A stretch of DNA of 64,000 nucleotides from Ichthyophis bannanicus (GCA_033557465.1 CM066048.1:16468305-16532304), one strand, 5' to 3'. Shown: positions 41,892 through 53,439, counted from the stretch's first letter. The notes: generated by a model not told the origin, from the sequence alone. Numbers and translations: made by a program.

Positions 41892-42926
41892 AGAAGTATT
41901 TTATTGGCTTTAACCACTGGTTTCACAACTCAATTATTGTCTTCAGCTGTGTTTGGAGTGAAAGAACTACATTACCCCCAATACCTTGCAAGAATCATAT
42001 GAATATATGCATCGTCAAGATTGTGTAAGTTCTCACCCTAGGCAGCCGTCTGACAAGGCCCACATAGGAAACATAGTCAGAGCAGTATACTACAAGATCC
42101 GCTCACTTAGGCATTTATGATCTATGCTGGAACCAAATGATTTCCGGACAATCTACCAGGCGTTGATCATACCTCATTTTGACTATGCCAATGCCATCCT
42201 ACAAGGTCTTCCCCAATCCACCTTGAACCTGCTGCAGCTCGCCATGAACGCGGCAGCAAGGGTCCTCCATGGAGCCTCCAAGAGCGACCACGTGATGCCT
42301 CTGCTGATACAGTTGCATTGGCTACCCATCCAGGCTAGAATTGTTTTCAAGACCTTGTTACTCACTTTCAAAGCTGTTAACAATCTCTCCTCCGCATCCT
42401 TAACCGCCCTCATCCATACCACATCTCCAAATAGAGCAAGAAGATCCATGTCTATAAATTCTCTAAAAGTCCCGAAAGCACTAACAGATTGCACTAAATC
42501 GACAGCCAATAGGGCCTTTAGTCTCAGTGCGCCAAGATGCTGGAATGCATTACCCCCTGGTATCCGGGCTATTAAGAGCCTATCACAGTTTAGGAAAGTC
42601 CTCAAATGCCACCTTTTCAACAAGTACCTCATAGAGCCCAACGACATCCCCTAGAGCCCAAAGACACCCAGCGATACCATTCGCCAGGCAAATATATGGT
42701 ATCTCAACAACTCACCAAGATTGATACTCTAACCCATAGTGGTGCATATGTTTCTATGAAACCCCTGTTCATATGATTCCATGTAGTAAGTTTTGTAAAT
42801 AGTTTACCCCTGTTATCTGTAAACTCATACGTGTTAACTGTACTGAGCATTTTTGTTCCATGTAAACCGCGCTGATGCTGAATAGTGCGGTATATAAGAG
42901 ATTGTAAATAAATAAATAAAAATAAA

Positions 42927-44037
42927 TTCTTTATGATGGTTTCTACCATTTTTCCCGGTACTGACATGAGGCTCACCAGTCTGTAGTTTCCCGGATCACC
43001 CCTGGAACCCTTTTTAAAAATTGGCGTTACATTGGCGATCCTCCAATCTTCAGCTATTACAGATTATTTTAATGAAAATTCACAGATTACTTATAGCAGG
43101 TCTGCAATCTCATATTTCAGTTCTTTCAACACCCTTGGATGTATACCACCCGGCTCAGGTGATTTGCTACTCTTCAGTTTATCTAATAGTTGTAATACAT
43201 CTTCCTGATGTATCAATATTTCCTTCAATTCTTCCGCACCTTTAAATACCACTTCAGTCATGGGTAACATCCCTACATCTTCCTCAGTAAAGACCGAAGC
43301 AAAGAATTCATTCAGTCTCTCCGCTATCGCCTTGTCGCCTCTTAGTGCCCCTTTGACCCCTCTATCATCTAATGGACCAACTGACTCTCTCACAGGTTTT
43401 TTGCTATGAATGTACTTGAAAAAGTCTTTATTTTGCGTTTTTGCTTCCACAGCAAGCTTCTTCTCAAATTCTCCCTTTGCCTGCCTTATCAATGCCTTGC
43501 ATTTGACTTGCCAGTGCTTGTGCTGTTTCCAGGTTTTGTCATTTGGCTCCTTTTTCCATTTCCTGAAAGATGCTTTTCTGGCAACAACAGCCTCTCTGAC
43601 CTCACCTTTAAACCATGCTGGCAGTTTTTTGGACTTCCTTCCACTTTTCTTAAAGCGTGGAATACAGCTGGTCTGGCCTTCCAAGATAGTATTTTTCAAC
43701 AACACCCAAGCTTGATGTAAGTCTTTAACCTTTGCAACTGCTCCTTTTAGTTTTTTCTTAACTATTTTCCTCATTTTATCATAGTCTCCCTTTCGAAAGT
43801 TAAAAGGTAGTATTGTGAATTTCCTTACTATCCCTCCTCCACTAATTAAATCAAATGCGATCATGCTATGATCACTATTGCCAAATGGCCCCAAAACCCT
43901 TTTCTCTTGCACTAGATCTGGTGTTCCACTAAGGACTAGGTCTAATATGGCTTCCCCTCTGGTCGGTTCATGAACCAGCTGCTCCAAGAAGCAGTCATTT
44001 ATTTCATCTAGGAACTTTATCGCCCTAGCATGTCCTG
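42927..44037 (-). pseudogene. CR1 ORF2, upstream half beyond the L2
   Basis: This is the part of the interrupted CR1 ORF2 encoding the endonuclease end, the basic linker and the RT N-terminus (370 open codons, 44203-43091, extending into DIRS b2 sequence at its start). Stops appear near 43080 and the frame continues degraded to 42927. Confidence 0.85.
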
Positions 44038-45392
44038 CCGGGTACTCTATGGGCAGCCCTCCTCCCCCCCCCCCCCGATCTCCCCCAACCAAATCCAGGA
44101 GGAACAAAACCCCATGCCGGTACCAAGCACAGAAGCAGAAGCCTATCCAGTGGAGTTCCTTCAGCCAGTCTCTCGCCTCCTTCAAGAGTGGCTCAAGGTA
44201 CAAAGGGTGCCTGCTCCCACATCACCTGCACATCCAAAGGTGCCCTCCAACGCAGCAGAAACATGGGTTCCTGCCCCCACCCCCCTCTGTCTCTGCCTCA
44301 GCCCTCAGTGGCCAGCGGGTCAGAAAACCCAGAAGCAGGGGACTCCCTCACCACCTCCTCTAAGCAAGACCAGGCCACGGAGAGCCCCCACACGCAGCCA
44401 GAGGACGTCACCTACCCAAAATTCTTGCGCAGGATTGCATCTGCCCTGTTGCTCAGCACTGGGGATACCCCAGACCTGATGGGCAAAATACAAGTATCAC
44501 TAAAGTTCCTCAAGGTACCCAAGTTCCTCACCTCCCTGCCTGTCCACCATCTACTGCGGGAGGACCTAGCTAGACTCTGGCAGACCACGGCATCCAACCC
44601 AGCCTGCTCACGCAAACTGGACAATTAAGTACCAGGTCCAGCCAACCCCAGGATTCGAGAAGACTCAGCTGCCGCACCTCTCCATTGTAGTCGAATCTGC
44701 CTTAAAAAGACACAAGTCCTCCAGGAACGTCCACCCGCCGGGCCGCAGCCTCAAGTTGCTGGACGATGTAGGCAAGAGAGCATTCCAAGGAGCCATGCTG
44801 AGTGCCAGAACTACCAGTTATAACATGCACTATACCAAGACGTGCTTGTTCAGACTGTTAAAGACAGCCTCTCGGGAACCACTGTGCCAGCAAACACCAC
44901 CACTGCCCTGGCTGACCTGGGAGAATGCACCAAGTACCAAGTCAGAGGAGTCTTCGATGCCTTTGACTCTGCCGCCAGAACCACAGGGACTGCCATCTCA
45001 GCTCGACGCTGAGAGCATCAGGATTTCGAGAGGACACCCCGATTCCATAGCAGATGCCCCCTGCGTGGGAGATTCACTCTTCAGTGACAAGGTCAAAGAT
45101 ACAGTCAGTGGCCTCAAGGACCATAAAAACTCCCTCCAAACCCTGATGGAGGAGGGGATTGAACGCACCAGCACCAACCATAACAGGGACTACCACCCAA
45201 AATCCAACCCACCAACCAAACGATTCAACTCTTACCGCAAGTGGCAAGCCCCAAGATACAAACATCAATCATACCAACCAACATATCGTTCCAAGCCACG
45301 CCAGAAGGAGCGCAAGTAACAGAAAGTGTCTTCCTCAGCTGGGGGGAGGCCTAATCCATCCTTATGATAAATAGTCCTGAACCACTCTACCA

Positions 45393-46350
45393 TTGGGTGG
45401 CAGACTGGCGGCCTTCTCTGTCTCCTGGAGTGCCATCACGATGGACAAGTGGGTCCTAAAAATCATAACACGAGGGTACAGAACCCACTTTTCCTCGACC
45501 TCATGGCAACAATCCCGACCATCCAGCACCAACCCACCTCATCTAGTCGCTACCATTACCAAGGATATCCTGACATTGCTGAGTTCCTGGGCGACAGAGC
45601 CGGTATCACCTCACAAAACCTTTGACGGTTTCTACTCCAGATACATCTTGATCCCCAAGAAGTTGGGAGGTGTCCGACCCATCCTCGACTTCAGGAAGCT
45701 CAACAAATTCATCCACAGAGAGAAAATCAGGATGTACTCCTGGGCAGGGAATGGTTAGCTTCCTTGGACCTGCAGGATGCCTATACACATGTGCCAATCC
45801 ACCCAGAACACCGCAAGTACCTGCACTTCCAAGTCTTGGGGAACCATTACCAATACAGGGTCTTATCTCCAGCCCCAAGAGTCTTCACCAAGTGTATCGC
45901 AGTGCACACCTCCACAAGCAAAGGATCGCAGTTTTCCCCTACCTCGACGATTGGTTAATCTCTGCCCCATCCTATCAATGCACCAAGGAAACGGTAGACA
46001 AGACTATTGAACTCACTTGGCTTCCTGGTGAACAGACAGAAGTCCCAACTCCAATCTACCCAGTGACTCAAATTCATCGGGGTGGACATAGACATGACCA
46101 TGGCGAGGGCCTTTCTCCCAGAGACCTGGGCTCACTCTTTCACGGCACTGACCAGGACCTTCTGCTCATCCCAACAGACTCCTGCACGAACCCTGCTGCG
46201 CCTTCTGGGGCACATGGCTGCAATGACTCATGTGCTCCCCCTTATGAAGCTGCACATACGTAGTCTCCAATGACACCTCTGCAGCCACTAGAACCAGCAG
46301 TCCCTGGAGTCGGAGAAGGTGTGGCCCCGAAAGGTACCTCATACAGATAT
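45393..46350 (+). pseudogene. DIRS b2 reverse transcriptase fragment
   Basis: WVLKIITRGYRTHFSS, GFYSRYILIPKKLGGVRPIL and DFRKLNKFIH are readable to 45758. In shifted frames come LDLQDAYTHVPIHPEHRKYL, YRVL...SPAPRVFTKC and LLRLLGHMAAMTHVLPLMKL. The YLDD box is only partly preserved (FPYLDDWLI-like at about 45930-45958, in a shifted frame). Similarity continues as far as about 46350 and then stops abruptly. Confidence 0.7.
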
Positions 46351-46386
46351 GGAGGCCTTCGGTAATGGCACCCAGTCTCCTGAGGG

Positions 46387-47600
46387 TTGCCCCGGCGAGG
46401 ACCCCCCTCCTCTTTGATGCCCAACCTGGTTATCCCGGTGTCAGCATCGCAGGGCCTCTCTCCTGAGTGGGAGGCCCGAATGCTGGCATTGGAGCGCAGC
46501 ATTTCTGCTTTCCTTGCTGCCCAGCAGGCGCTGGTGCCGGGCCCCGCTAGCATGTGCCCTAAGACCTTCAGGGTGATGCCTGTCTTTGCTCCCCAGACTT
46601 CCGCGACAACCCCCAAGAGCCAGGGGCCTCATAAGGGATCCTGGCAGAGGTCTCAATCTCTGTCCAGGTCCTCAGGTGCAAGATCTTACTGAGCCAGTGC
46701 CTCTGGCTCCAGAGGGGTTTTGGCCACGAGAGCCCAGCGTGCCTCATGGGCTTTGCTCGAGCAGCCTAGTTCAGAGTCCCCCTCGAAGATTTCAGACTGG
46801 GAGTCCGACGGGGGTACTTTTCTCTGAATCCTGGGCTCATTGGGACCTCCCCTCGGATCCTTCCCCGCCCATTCAGAAGCAGTGGTCACCTCCTGAGGAT
46901 ACCTCCTTTCTGGAGTTTGTGCGGGACATGGCTTGAACCCTGGCACTTTATGCAATCTGAGAAGGAGCCTCATGTGGAGGCACTTGATATATTACAATAC
47001 GAGGCTCTGCTGAGGGAATCTCTCACAGTTTTGGTCCCACCCATTCTGACCCGGCTGCTCCTTCGCATGTGGGAGATGCCTGCATCTATCCCCAATGTCA
47101 GCAAGCGCCTGGACACCATGTACAGGGCCCAGCGGGGGCCTGGCTTCCAGAAAGTCCAGCTCCCCCATACCTCAATGGTAGTGGAAACTGCCATTTGGAA
47201 GCAGAAGAGTCCAAAAACCCACTCTGCGGTCCCACCAGGTAGGAAGTCTTACACCCTCAACGCCATCAGGTGAAAGGCCTCCAAAGGCTCTATGCTGGCT
47301 TGCCACATCCAGGCTTACCAGCTGTATATAGGTACATTCCTTCGTGACCTCACGAAGGAACTCAGGAGCTTACAGGCAGGCCTTGATGGCGATTACCTCC
47401 GCCGCTTCCAATTCCTCCTGAAATCAGTGGGGGACTGTTCAAAGTACCTTTCTCGTGCTGCATACAACAGCTTTGAATCCTCTGCTCAGGTAAAGGCTGC
47501 AGGTATTGGGGCCAGGTGACAGGCCTGGCTCTAGTCCTTGGACCTCGAACAATGGGTCCAGGAAAAGCGGGCTTGATGTACCATGCCTGGGCGAACAGTT
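46387..47600 (+). pseudogene. DIRS b3 Gag-like, degraded
   Basis: Frames carrying LVIPVSASQGLSPEWEARML, SPPEDTSFLEFVRDMA, SKRLDTMYRAQRGPGFQKVQ, QAYQLYIGTFLRDLTKEL and YLSRAAYNSFESSAQVKAAG align with the b1 Gag core (SPPEDLSFQDFI, RRLDTMYRVPPSPGFQKTQL, AFDSFEGASRASGI). At least four frame changes or stops (46692, 46936, 47272, 47517). Non-functional. Confidence 0.7.
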
Positions 47601-47879
47601 GTTCGGCAAACCGATGGAGGACAAAGCAGCAGAGATTGAGACGGAGTACGTAACCCACACCCGTCTCTCTTGGAAGACCTCTTCCCTCCCATGGAAGAAG
47701 CAGCAGGGCAAAAAGCCTTTCTTTCAGAGGAAGGGTCTCCCCTATCGGGGCTCCCACCTTACCCTCCGGTGCCAGCTCCGTCTCAAGGCGGACAGATCAA
47801 GAGTGGCAACCAGGGTCCTCAAAAGCCAGACCCCAGCACCGGCCCAGTGGGCCCTGGGTTTTTGACACCAGATGCATAG

Positions 47880-50757
47880 CCGCTCACTCTCTGGCGATGC
47901 AGCTACCAGTGGGAGGGCACCTGGTCCACTTTGCTCCACGATTGGGAGTCTGTCACCTCAGACACCTGGGTTCCCTAGGTCGTCCGGGAGGGTTACCTCC
48001 TTCACCTGGACTGGCTTCCTCCATCCTTCTGCCCCACGGAGCTCCCTTGACTCCCCGTGCACAAGGCCTTCTTGGCACAGGAGTTTGCCAGCCTCCTGAA
48101 GGAACAAGCAATGGAAGTAGTCCCACCGCGCCTCAGAGTTCGCGGCTTCTACTCCCACTACTTCCATGTGCCAATGTGGATGGGCAGGTTCCAACCCATC
48201 CTCGATTTAAGAAATCTCAACACCCGGTGCGGGAGAGGTTCAAAATGCTCTCCCTTGGTGCCTTACCCTTCCTCCAGCAGGGCGACTGGCTATGCTCCTT
48301 GGACCTTCGGGATGCATACACTCACATCATGATCCAACCAAAGCACAGAAATACTTGTGCTTCAGAGTACAAGGGAACCACTACCAATACAGGGTGCTTC
48401 CCTTCAGCCTCGCGTCCGCTCCGTGTGTGTTCAACAAGTGCTCATGGTAGCCGCAGTCCACCTTTGGTTGCAGGGCACCTTCATGTATCCTTATCTAGAT
48501 GAATGGCTTGATACGGGGAGACAGTCAACATGGCTTTAGACAAGGAAGATCTTGTCTTAATAATCCGTTATGTTTTTTTGAAGGTGTGAATAAACAGGTA
48601 GACAAAGGTGAGTTGGTTGATATAGTGTATTTGGACTTTCATCAAAGACATTTGGCAAAACTTGGCAAGACTAAAGAGTCATGGGATAGGAGGCAGTGTA
48701 CTATTGTGGATGGGGAACTGGTTTAAAAAATATAAAGCAGAGGGTAGGGCTAAATGGCCAATTTTCCCAATAGAGAAAGGTGAATAGTGGTGTACCCCAG
48801 GGATCTGTGCTGGGTCTGCTGCTTTTTGACATATTCATAAATGACCTGGAAAGGGGAATAACTATGGTTACACGATGCAAGGTTCCAGATTAGGAACCAC
48901 AGGAAAAAGATTTAGGTGTCATTGTGGATAACATGTTAAAACCCTCGACCCAGTATGCAGCGGCGGCCAAGAGAGCAAATAGAATGCTATGTATCATAAG
49001 GAAAGGAATGGAAAATAATACACAGGATATTATAATGCCTCTATATCGTTCCATGGTGAGACCGCACCTTGAATATTGTGTGCAATTCTGGTCGCCATAT
49101 CTTAAAAAGGATATAGCATTATTAGAAAGGGTTCAGAGAAGAGTCATCAAAATGGTAAAGGGGATGGAAGAATACTCCTATGAAGAAAGGCTAAAAAGGT
49201 TAGGGCTCTTTAACCTGGAAAAGAGACGGCTGAGGGGAGATATTATAGAAGTTTATAAATTAATGAACGGAGTGGAACGGCTAAACATAGATCGATTGTT
49301 TACATTATCAGAATATAGAAAGACTAGGGGACATGCAATGAAGCTACAGGGTAAACTATTTAAGACTAATAAAAGAAAATATTTTTTCACTCAACGTGTA
49401 ATAAAACTCTGGAATTTGTTACCGGAGGATGTAGTAAAGGCTGTTAGTGTAGCTGGGTTTAAAAAAGGTTTGGACAAGTTCCATAAACCATTATTAAAAA
49501 GGGACCCAGGATATCAATCCTTGACCTCATAGAAGCATTGTGGAACCTGTGTCTTTTGGGGAAACTGCTAGGTACTTATGACCTAGATTGGCCACTATTG
49601 GAAACAGGATACTGGGCTTGATGGGCCTTGGTCTGACCCAGTATGGCATATCTTATGTTCTTATGCTAAGTGCGGCAAGCCACAGCCCACACCATCCACC
49701 TCCTCAAGCACCTCGGCTTCGTGGTGAATTACTCAAAGTCTCACCTCACTCCTGTCCAATCCCTGGAGTTCATTGGTGCGTGCCTCAACACTCAGTGGGT
49801 GATGGCCTTCCTTCCCCAGGACAGGGCAGACCGCCTCATCGCTCTGGCCTCTGCAGTTCAGCACCGTGATGCAGTTCTGGCTTGAGCAATGCTCTGTCTT
49901 CTCAGCCATATGATCTCAATGGTCCATGTCATCCCCAACGCCCGACTGCACATGTGAACGGCGCAGTGGTGTCTTTGCATTCAGTGGGCTCAGGCAACAA
50001 GCCATCTCCGAGACACTGTCTCGATCACTCCCCAGCTGTCCGCGTCCCTCGACTGGTGGCGGAACACCTGGAACCTGCTGCGAGGCCCCACAGCTTAAGT
50101 GGGAACTTGGAATTGCTTGGCGGATAGGGGGGGCATTCAGGGACTGTGTTTGCCATCGAATGGTGCTTGTCCAGATGGACAACCGGGTGGCAATGTTCTA
50201 CATGAACAAGCAGGGGGGCACCGGCTCTTACAGCCTCTGCAATCCCTCCTTTGCAATCCGTCAAGGCATAGTCATGCGATCTACTTATCTCCCAGGTCAG
50301 GACAATGTTCTGGCGGACAAACTGAGTCAAATCCTCCAGTCACATGAGTGGCGTCTCTGCCTGCAGACAGTGCAGTGGCTGTTCCAGCGCTGGGGGACAC
50401 TGGTCCTGGACCTTTTCGCCAGCCCTATGAATTTGCAGCTCCTGCGGTTCTGCAGCCCAGTTCCGCACGCAAGCAAAGAAGCCTCTGATGCCTTCCTGCT
50501 GCCATGGAGGCACGGCCTCCTGTACGTGTTTCCTCCCACCCTGCTCATAGCGCGGGCCCTTCTCAATGTTCAGTGGGATGGGCCTCGGTGATCTTCATTG
50601 CCCCGCGGTGGCCTTGGCAACCCTGGTTCTTGCTGCTGCTTTGCTTCTCGTTGGAGCCTTTGGTTCCCCTTGGTGGCGCGCCAGGTTTGTTGACACAGGA
50701 GGAGGGTCTCCTGCTTCACCCAAACCTGAGGTCTCTATCCCTCAGGGCTTGGCGGCT
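47880..50757 (+). pseudogene. DIRS b3 RT-RNase H-MT, split by CR1
   Basis: Before the CR1: EFASLLKEQAMEVVPP, GFYSHYFHVP, FLQQGDWLCSLDLRDAYTHI and FMYPYLDEWLDTG, where the YLDD box is mutated to YLDE. After the CR1: HLLKHLGFVVNYSKSHLTPV, QSLEFIGACLNTQW, an RNase H segment QMDNRVAMFYMNKQGGTGS, and the methyltransferase-like part LDLFASPMNLQLLRF and YVFPPTLLIARALL. Several stops (49885, 50127, 50591). The loss of the second catalytic Asp fits long-term decay. Confidence 0.75.
48517..49664 (+). mobile_element. CR1 LINE 3' fragment in DIRS b3
   Basis: Begins in the RT (SQHGFRQGRSCLNNPLCFF), has an internal deletion around 48650-48670 and another that removes the FADD region near 48860, then an open C-terminal domain (48924-49532) and the family 3' UTR ending CTTATGTTCTTATG. 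5'-truncated and inactive. Confidence 0.88.
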
Positions 50758-51595
50758 GGGTGGAGGAAGGCAAGGGGTAGGGTCAGGAAGGGGTATAAAG
50801 GGCAGGGCAACAGGGGCAGTGGGAAATTACGAAGGGCAATAAGCAATGAGCAATGCTATTAACTCACCAGAGCCACTAGCAAAGTAAGAGCCCGGCGCCA
50901 GAAATCCTTCCCCCAGCCATGGCATCAGAATGAGGGATATGCAGCTACAGCCCCAGACGCAGCATCGGAATAGCCCCTGGCAGCATGGCAACATGAGGGA
51001 TAGGTGGCAGCAGCTCCTGGACTACCTGATTGCTCAAACCGCAAATGGGCAGGCAGACTGACAGGGGGGAGCTTACCCAGCTAGCCACGAGCATCTGGGC
51101 ATCCCTTCAGTGGGCCGCAGCTGATCAGCACATGCCACCAGATGGCAGCCACGATAACAAGGGAGCTGCGGGCAGCATCAGGAGTCAGGAGTGTGTGGGA
51201 GCCATCAGCCACGACACTAGCTGCACAAAAGGGTAGAACCAGCTGAAAAGTGGTCAGCGGCAGCAATTAGGGTAGCCCGTACATGGCTGGCGCCATCTTG
51301 TTTTGATCATCGGGAAGGCGGTGGTGACATCATAGGGCTGCACCGACCACCTTAAAAGGACAGCACAAAAAAAAAAACAGGACGATCCGGCAAAGAGATC
51401 TGAGGGTCCAGGTTCAAACCCTCGAGGGGGAGTACCTCTTTCTGCCATTTCTCAGACGAGCTGTTAGTGCCAGAAGAGAAGAAGCGCAGCCAGAGAATGG
51501 CAGGGAGCGAAGGACTAAGTAGCAAGAAAAGGTCACAACCCAAAAGTAGCAAACAGCAGTAGGCGAAAAGGCAGAGAAGCAACAGCAAGAACACG

Positions 51596-53430
51596 ATGGA
51601 GACAACTGAGATAGCTGGAGACCAGAATAGAGGGAGTGATACATCGGCGGTCCCCAGCAATAGGAAGCGGAAAGCATCAAAACAGCATACAAGCCAAGGA
51701 TATGCGAAGGATGGGCGAGGAACCTGCCAGCACCGTGGAATCCAAGGGAAAACCAAGATAGCTAGGTGCCATGTGGCATCGCTGGGCACTGCAGGCCAAA
51801 CTGCAGGCATCGCACCGGACCACCATGGAGTGCAGGATCTGATAGACAAGGTGCAAGTGGCAGCGGCAGTCCACGGAGCGGGATGCCTACACACCTTGCT
51901 TGCAGAGCTGGACAATACAGTAGTATCAGGCTCAGAGCTGACATTAGCCGGAAGAGTGGGGCCTAGCACAATGGGGGTTCCTGGCTCTGGGGACACAGCT
52001 ACCAGGCAGAGCTGTGCAAGGGGCCAAGCCGGCTTGGTACTGGCTGACAACAGCGGACCGAGCGAGCTTGCGGAGGAGCAGGGTGAGTACTTATGCTGCA
52101 CCACACAGTTAGTTGCCATACATGTGGCCATTTGGTGGGAGGTGGGTGCAGCAGAGGAGGGGGGAGATGGGCTAGGGAGTAAGGCAAAAGAAGTGCTTGG
52201 TGGGGGGAGGGGAACTAGGGAGGAGGAGGGGAGGGGAGCAATACAGCTGCAAAACAAGTATGGGGGATGGTTCAAAGTTCTCAGGAGGGTGGAGACAAGG
52301 CACTGGAAATGTTGGCAAAGATCATGTAGATCCTAACAAATAATGAGGGGGAGGATAAGGATACTGAGAAAGGAAAAGGAATAAGGGGAAATGAGGAAAG
52401 GGCAGGGGAAAAAGGGGACCAGGTGGGTTCAGAGAAAGGGGCAGAGAATAAGAAGGGACGAGAGGGGGGAGTGACAGGGAAGCCCTCAGAGTACATTTGC
52501 ATGACGAGTGCTAGCGACAGCCATGTAGTGGTAGTGGTAAAGATTTGAATGAATGAGAATATTGATATATTCACTTTGCTAGACACGTGAACTGCAACCA
52601 AATGCAAATGTAAGCACTGCTATGATAAGTGCAAGGTAGTTGAAGCTAGGATAAGGGCCAAACCCCAGACTATAGTCAATTGGTGCACTGCTTTCCAGAT
52701 ACTGGCTGTTGTTATAGGGGAGAAAGCCCCCGAAAAATGCAGGGTCCCTTCAAGTACAAAGACATGGCGTGCAAAATACATAGGACACACAGGGAAGGGG
52801 TGTGGTTGGAATACGACGAACAGTTTAGGAGAAACATGGCCAACAACATGGATCTAAACTGGGACAGGAAAGATATAGATTTGTGGATTAGGTGATCACA
52901 CAGAGGCAAGGCAGAGGGCTTGGAAGCTGGTACGCGAGCCCAATGCAAACAGTGGGTCAGGACTTGCTCTTTTGGAGGGACGCCAGGCAAGAGGCAGCCG
53001 AGACAGCCCTGGGGAGTCCGCAGCATGGCTGGATGCATAAAGGAGTGTGTAGGTTATTCAATAGCGGCTTCTGTCGGTTCCAGAAAAATTGCAAATACAG
53101 GCATGCATGCGCGATTTGCGGGAATGCTCGCTTGCAAAATTGGTGCATCAAGAGAAAATGCAGATCACCAACAGAGAGTGGGGCAGATGGAAGGTGGGAG
53201 TTTTTAGCAAGACTGGATCACCCATAGACACTGCAGCAATGGAAAGGCTTTTGACTGGTTATGGCAAACGGGAAGGGCAATGGCTTCTGGAAGGGTTTAT
53301 GGAGGTTTTTCAGATCCCATATTTGGGACAAATACACCCTAGAGCAGCCAGGAACTTGAGGTCAGCTCTGCAGAGACTGGGGATAGTGGAAGAACACATT
53401 TGGAAGGCGGTAACGCTGGGTTAGGGTTGT
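51596..53430 (+). pseudogene. Ngaro-like Gag with CCCH zinc finger
   Basis: The first frame (51596-52336) is Gly/Ala-rich. Later frames contain GPFKYKDMACKIHRTHREG, YDEQFRRNMANNMDLNWDRK and DIDLWIR, the typical Ngaro Gag helix region. Then comes GVCRLFNSGFCRFQKNCKYR-H, an exact C-x7-C-x5-C-x3-H finger (about 53044-53105), and a second Cys cluster (CAICGNARLQNWCIKRKC). The frame then runs through MERLLTGYGKREGQWLLEGF to a stop near 53423. Frame changes near 52340, 52895 and 53227 break it. Confidence 0.62.
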
Positions 53431-53439
53431 ATCCAGGCA

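Larger units (their letters stand above)
40514..42055 (+). mobile_element. Solo LTR (1.54 kb) with TG...CA ends
   Basis: Borders are set by L2 ORF2 continuity. The insert begins TGTGATAAGGAAGC and ends CCGTCTGACA, and AGGC (AAGGC allowing one shared base) occurs on both sides (40510-40513, 42056-42059). TG...CA with a 4-5 bp duplication is the signature of an integrase-inserted LTR. AATAAA lies at 41886. No internal region, primer-binding site or second LTR is present, so this is a recombinant solo LTR. At 1.54 kb it is unusually long, because its 5' two-thirds holds an ORF. The host retroelement family is not identified; an endogenous retrovirus or Gypsy-type element are both possible. Confidence 0.72.
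38057..42654 (+). pseudogene. L2 ORF2: endonuclease-RT, broken
   Basis: ATG at 38057; an in-frame TGA at 38309-38311 precedes the endonuclease (ALINARSIRKKWPAI, VTETWLSAED, LGDFNLPTL, SDHKLI). The frame shifts near 39500 into the RT (LLKKCKLDPQQVESYRPISS, CQHGFREFHGVETLL, FLDIAAAFDSVSHELL, GVPQGSSLSALLF, MLYADDVLF). It shifts again near 40290 (SIRYLGVTLDQRLDMKA). The solo LTR interrupts at 40513. The C-terminal part resumes at 42060 (HIGNIVRAVYYKIRSL) and runs to 42654. Joining the flanks gives continuous L2 protein, which fixes the LTR borders. Confidence 0.87.
37358..42926 (+). mobile_element. L2-clade LINE, split by solo LTR
   Basis: The 5' UTR has short tandem repeats (37455-37695), then one long ORF2 (38057-42654, broken). 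The 3' end is GTGCGGTATATAAGAGA with an (AAATA)n-type tail at 42902-42926. It is inserted into the minus-strand CR1. The C-terminal domain (LLIQLHWLPIQARIVFKTLL) is the L2 signature. A solo LTR at 40514-42055 separates RT and C-terminus. Confidence 0.85.
35938..44037 (-). mobile_element. CR1 LINE (5'-truncated), split by L2
   Basis: The 3' end at 35938 has AAGAACATAAGAACATAAG (complement of the family tail) and the conserved 3' UTR (CCAGTATCCTGTTTCC). The ORF2 C-terminus and RT are at 36239-37357. After the L2 insertion the upstream RT, linker and part of the endonuclease are at 42927-44037. Truncation is within the endonuclease (AIKFLDEINDCFLEQLVHE). TTCT at both L2 edges is a probable duplication. 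Confidence 0.9.
36239..44037 (-). pseudogene. CR1 ORF2 pseudogene, interrupted
   Basis: Right to left: the end of the endonuclease with LGNSDHSM-like FGNSDHSMIAFDL, the linker GRKSKKLPAWFKGEVREAV, then RT up to RVLKELKYEIADLL. The L2 then intervenes. Beyond it come ITQHVDSHGLMGDSQHGFRQ, VYLDLQKAFDKDP (after a frame change near 37020) and FADDTKLF to KYFSLNV. Stops at 37022 and at several other sites make it non-coding. Confidence 0.85.
35060..45319 (+). pseudogene. DIRS b2 Gag-like, split by CR1/L2/LTR nest
   Basis: The N-terminal frame has ETSFKKCSRCARKMSNSDAH and CCLRYLEKDH, the same zinc-binding pattern as b1 Gag. A Pro/Ser/Ala-rich linker follows to 35937. After the nested insertions it resumes near 44090 (QIQEEQNPMPVPSTEAEAYP), then DLMGKIQVSLKFLKVPKF, TTSYNMHYTKTCLF and a basic tail RYKHQSYQPTYRSKPRQKER ending at 45319. 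Internal stops occur at several points (for example 44628). A function as an RNA-binding capsid is inferred from homology. Confidence 0.65.
34928..46370 (+). mobile_element. DIRS retrotransposon b2, degraded and interrupted
   Basis: The 5' end (TCTCCAAGGGCAAGCAGGAT...) is homologous to the outer end and terminal repeat of DIRS b1 (TCTCCAGGAACAAGCAGGAA). Gag begins near 35060, is cut by a CR1 at 35938 and resumes at 44038; RT follows to about 46350. RNase H, recombinase and the 3' ITR are missing, replaced by the start of another DIRS gag (b3). It has many stops and frameshifts and is older than b1. Confidence 0.75.
46380..50757 (+). mobile_element. DIRS retrotransposon b3, truncated
   Basis: Starts within a Gag reading frame and continues through RT, RNase H and the methyltransferase-like domain, ending at LRSLSLRAWRLGG (about 50757) just where a recombinase ORF should begin. 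No ITR or internal complementary region is visible, so it is truncated at both ends. A CR1 interrupts the RT at 48517-49664. Many stops. Confidence 0.75.

Noticed and set aside
51395..51430. tRNA T-arm-like GGTTCAAACC with GAGGGT/ACCCTC stem
   Set aside because: The loop is too long for a T-arm and no other tRNA parts are adjacent; most likely chance in a GC-rich leader.
51352..52275. 307-codon minus-strand hydrophobic frame opposite the Ngaro-like gag
   Set aside because: Leu/Pro/Ser-rich antisense reading of purine-rich gag sequence; it looks membrane-like only by composition.
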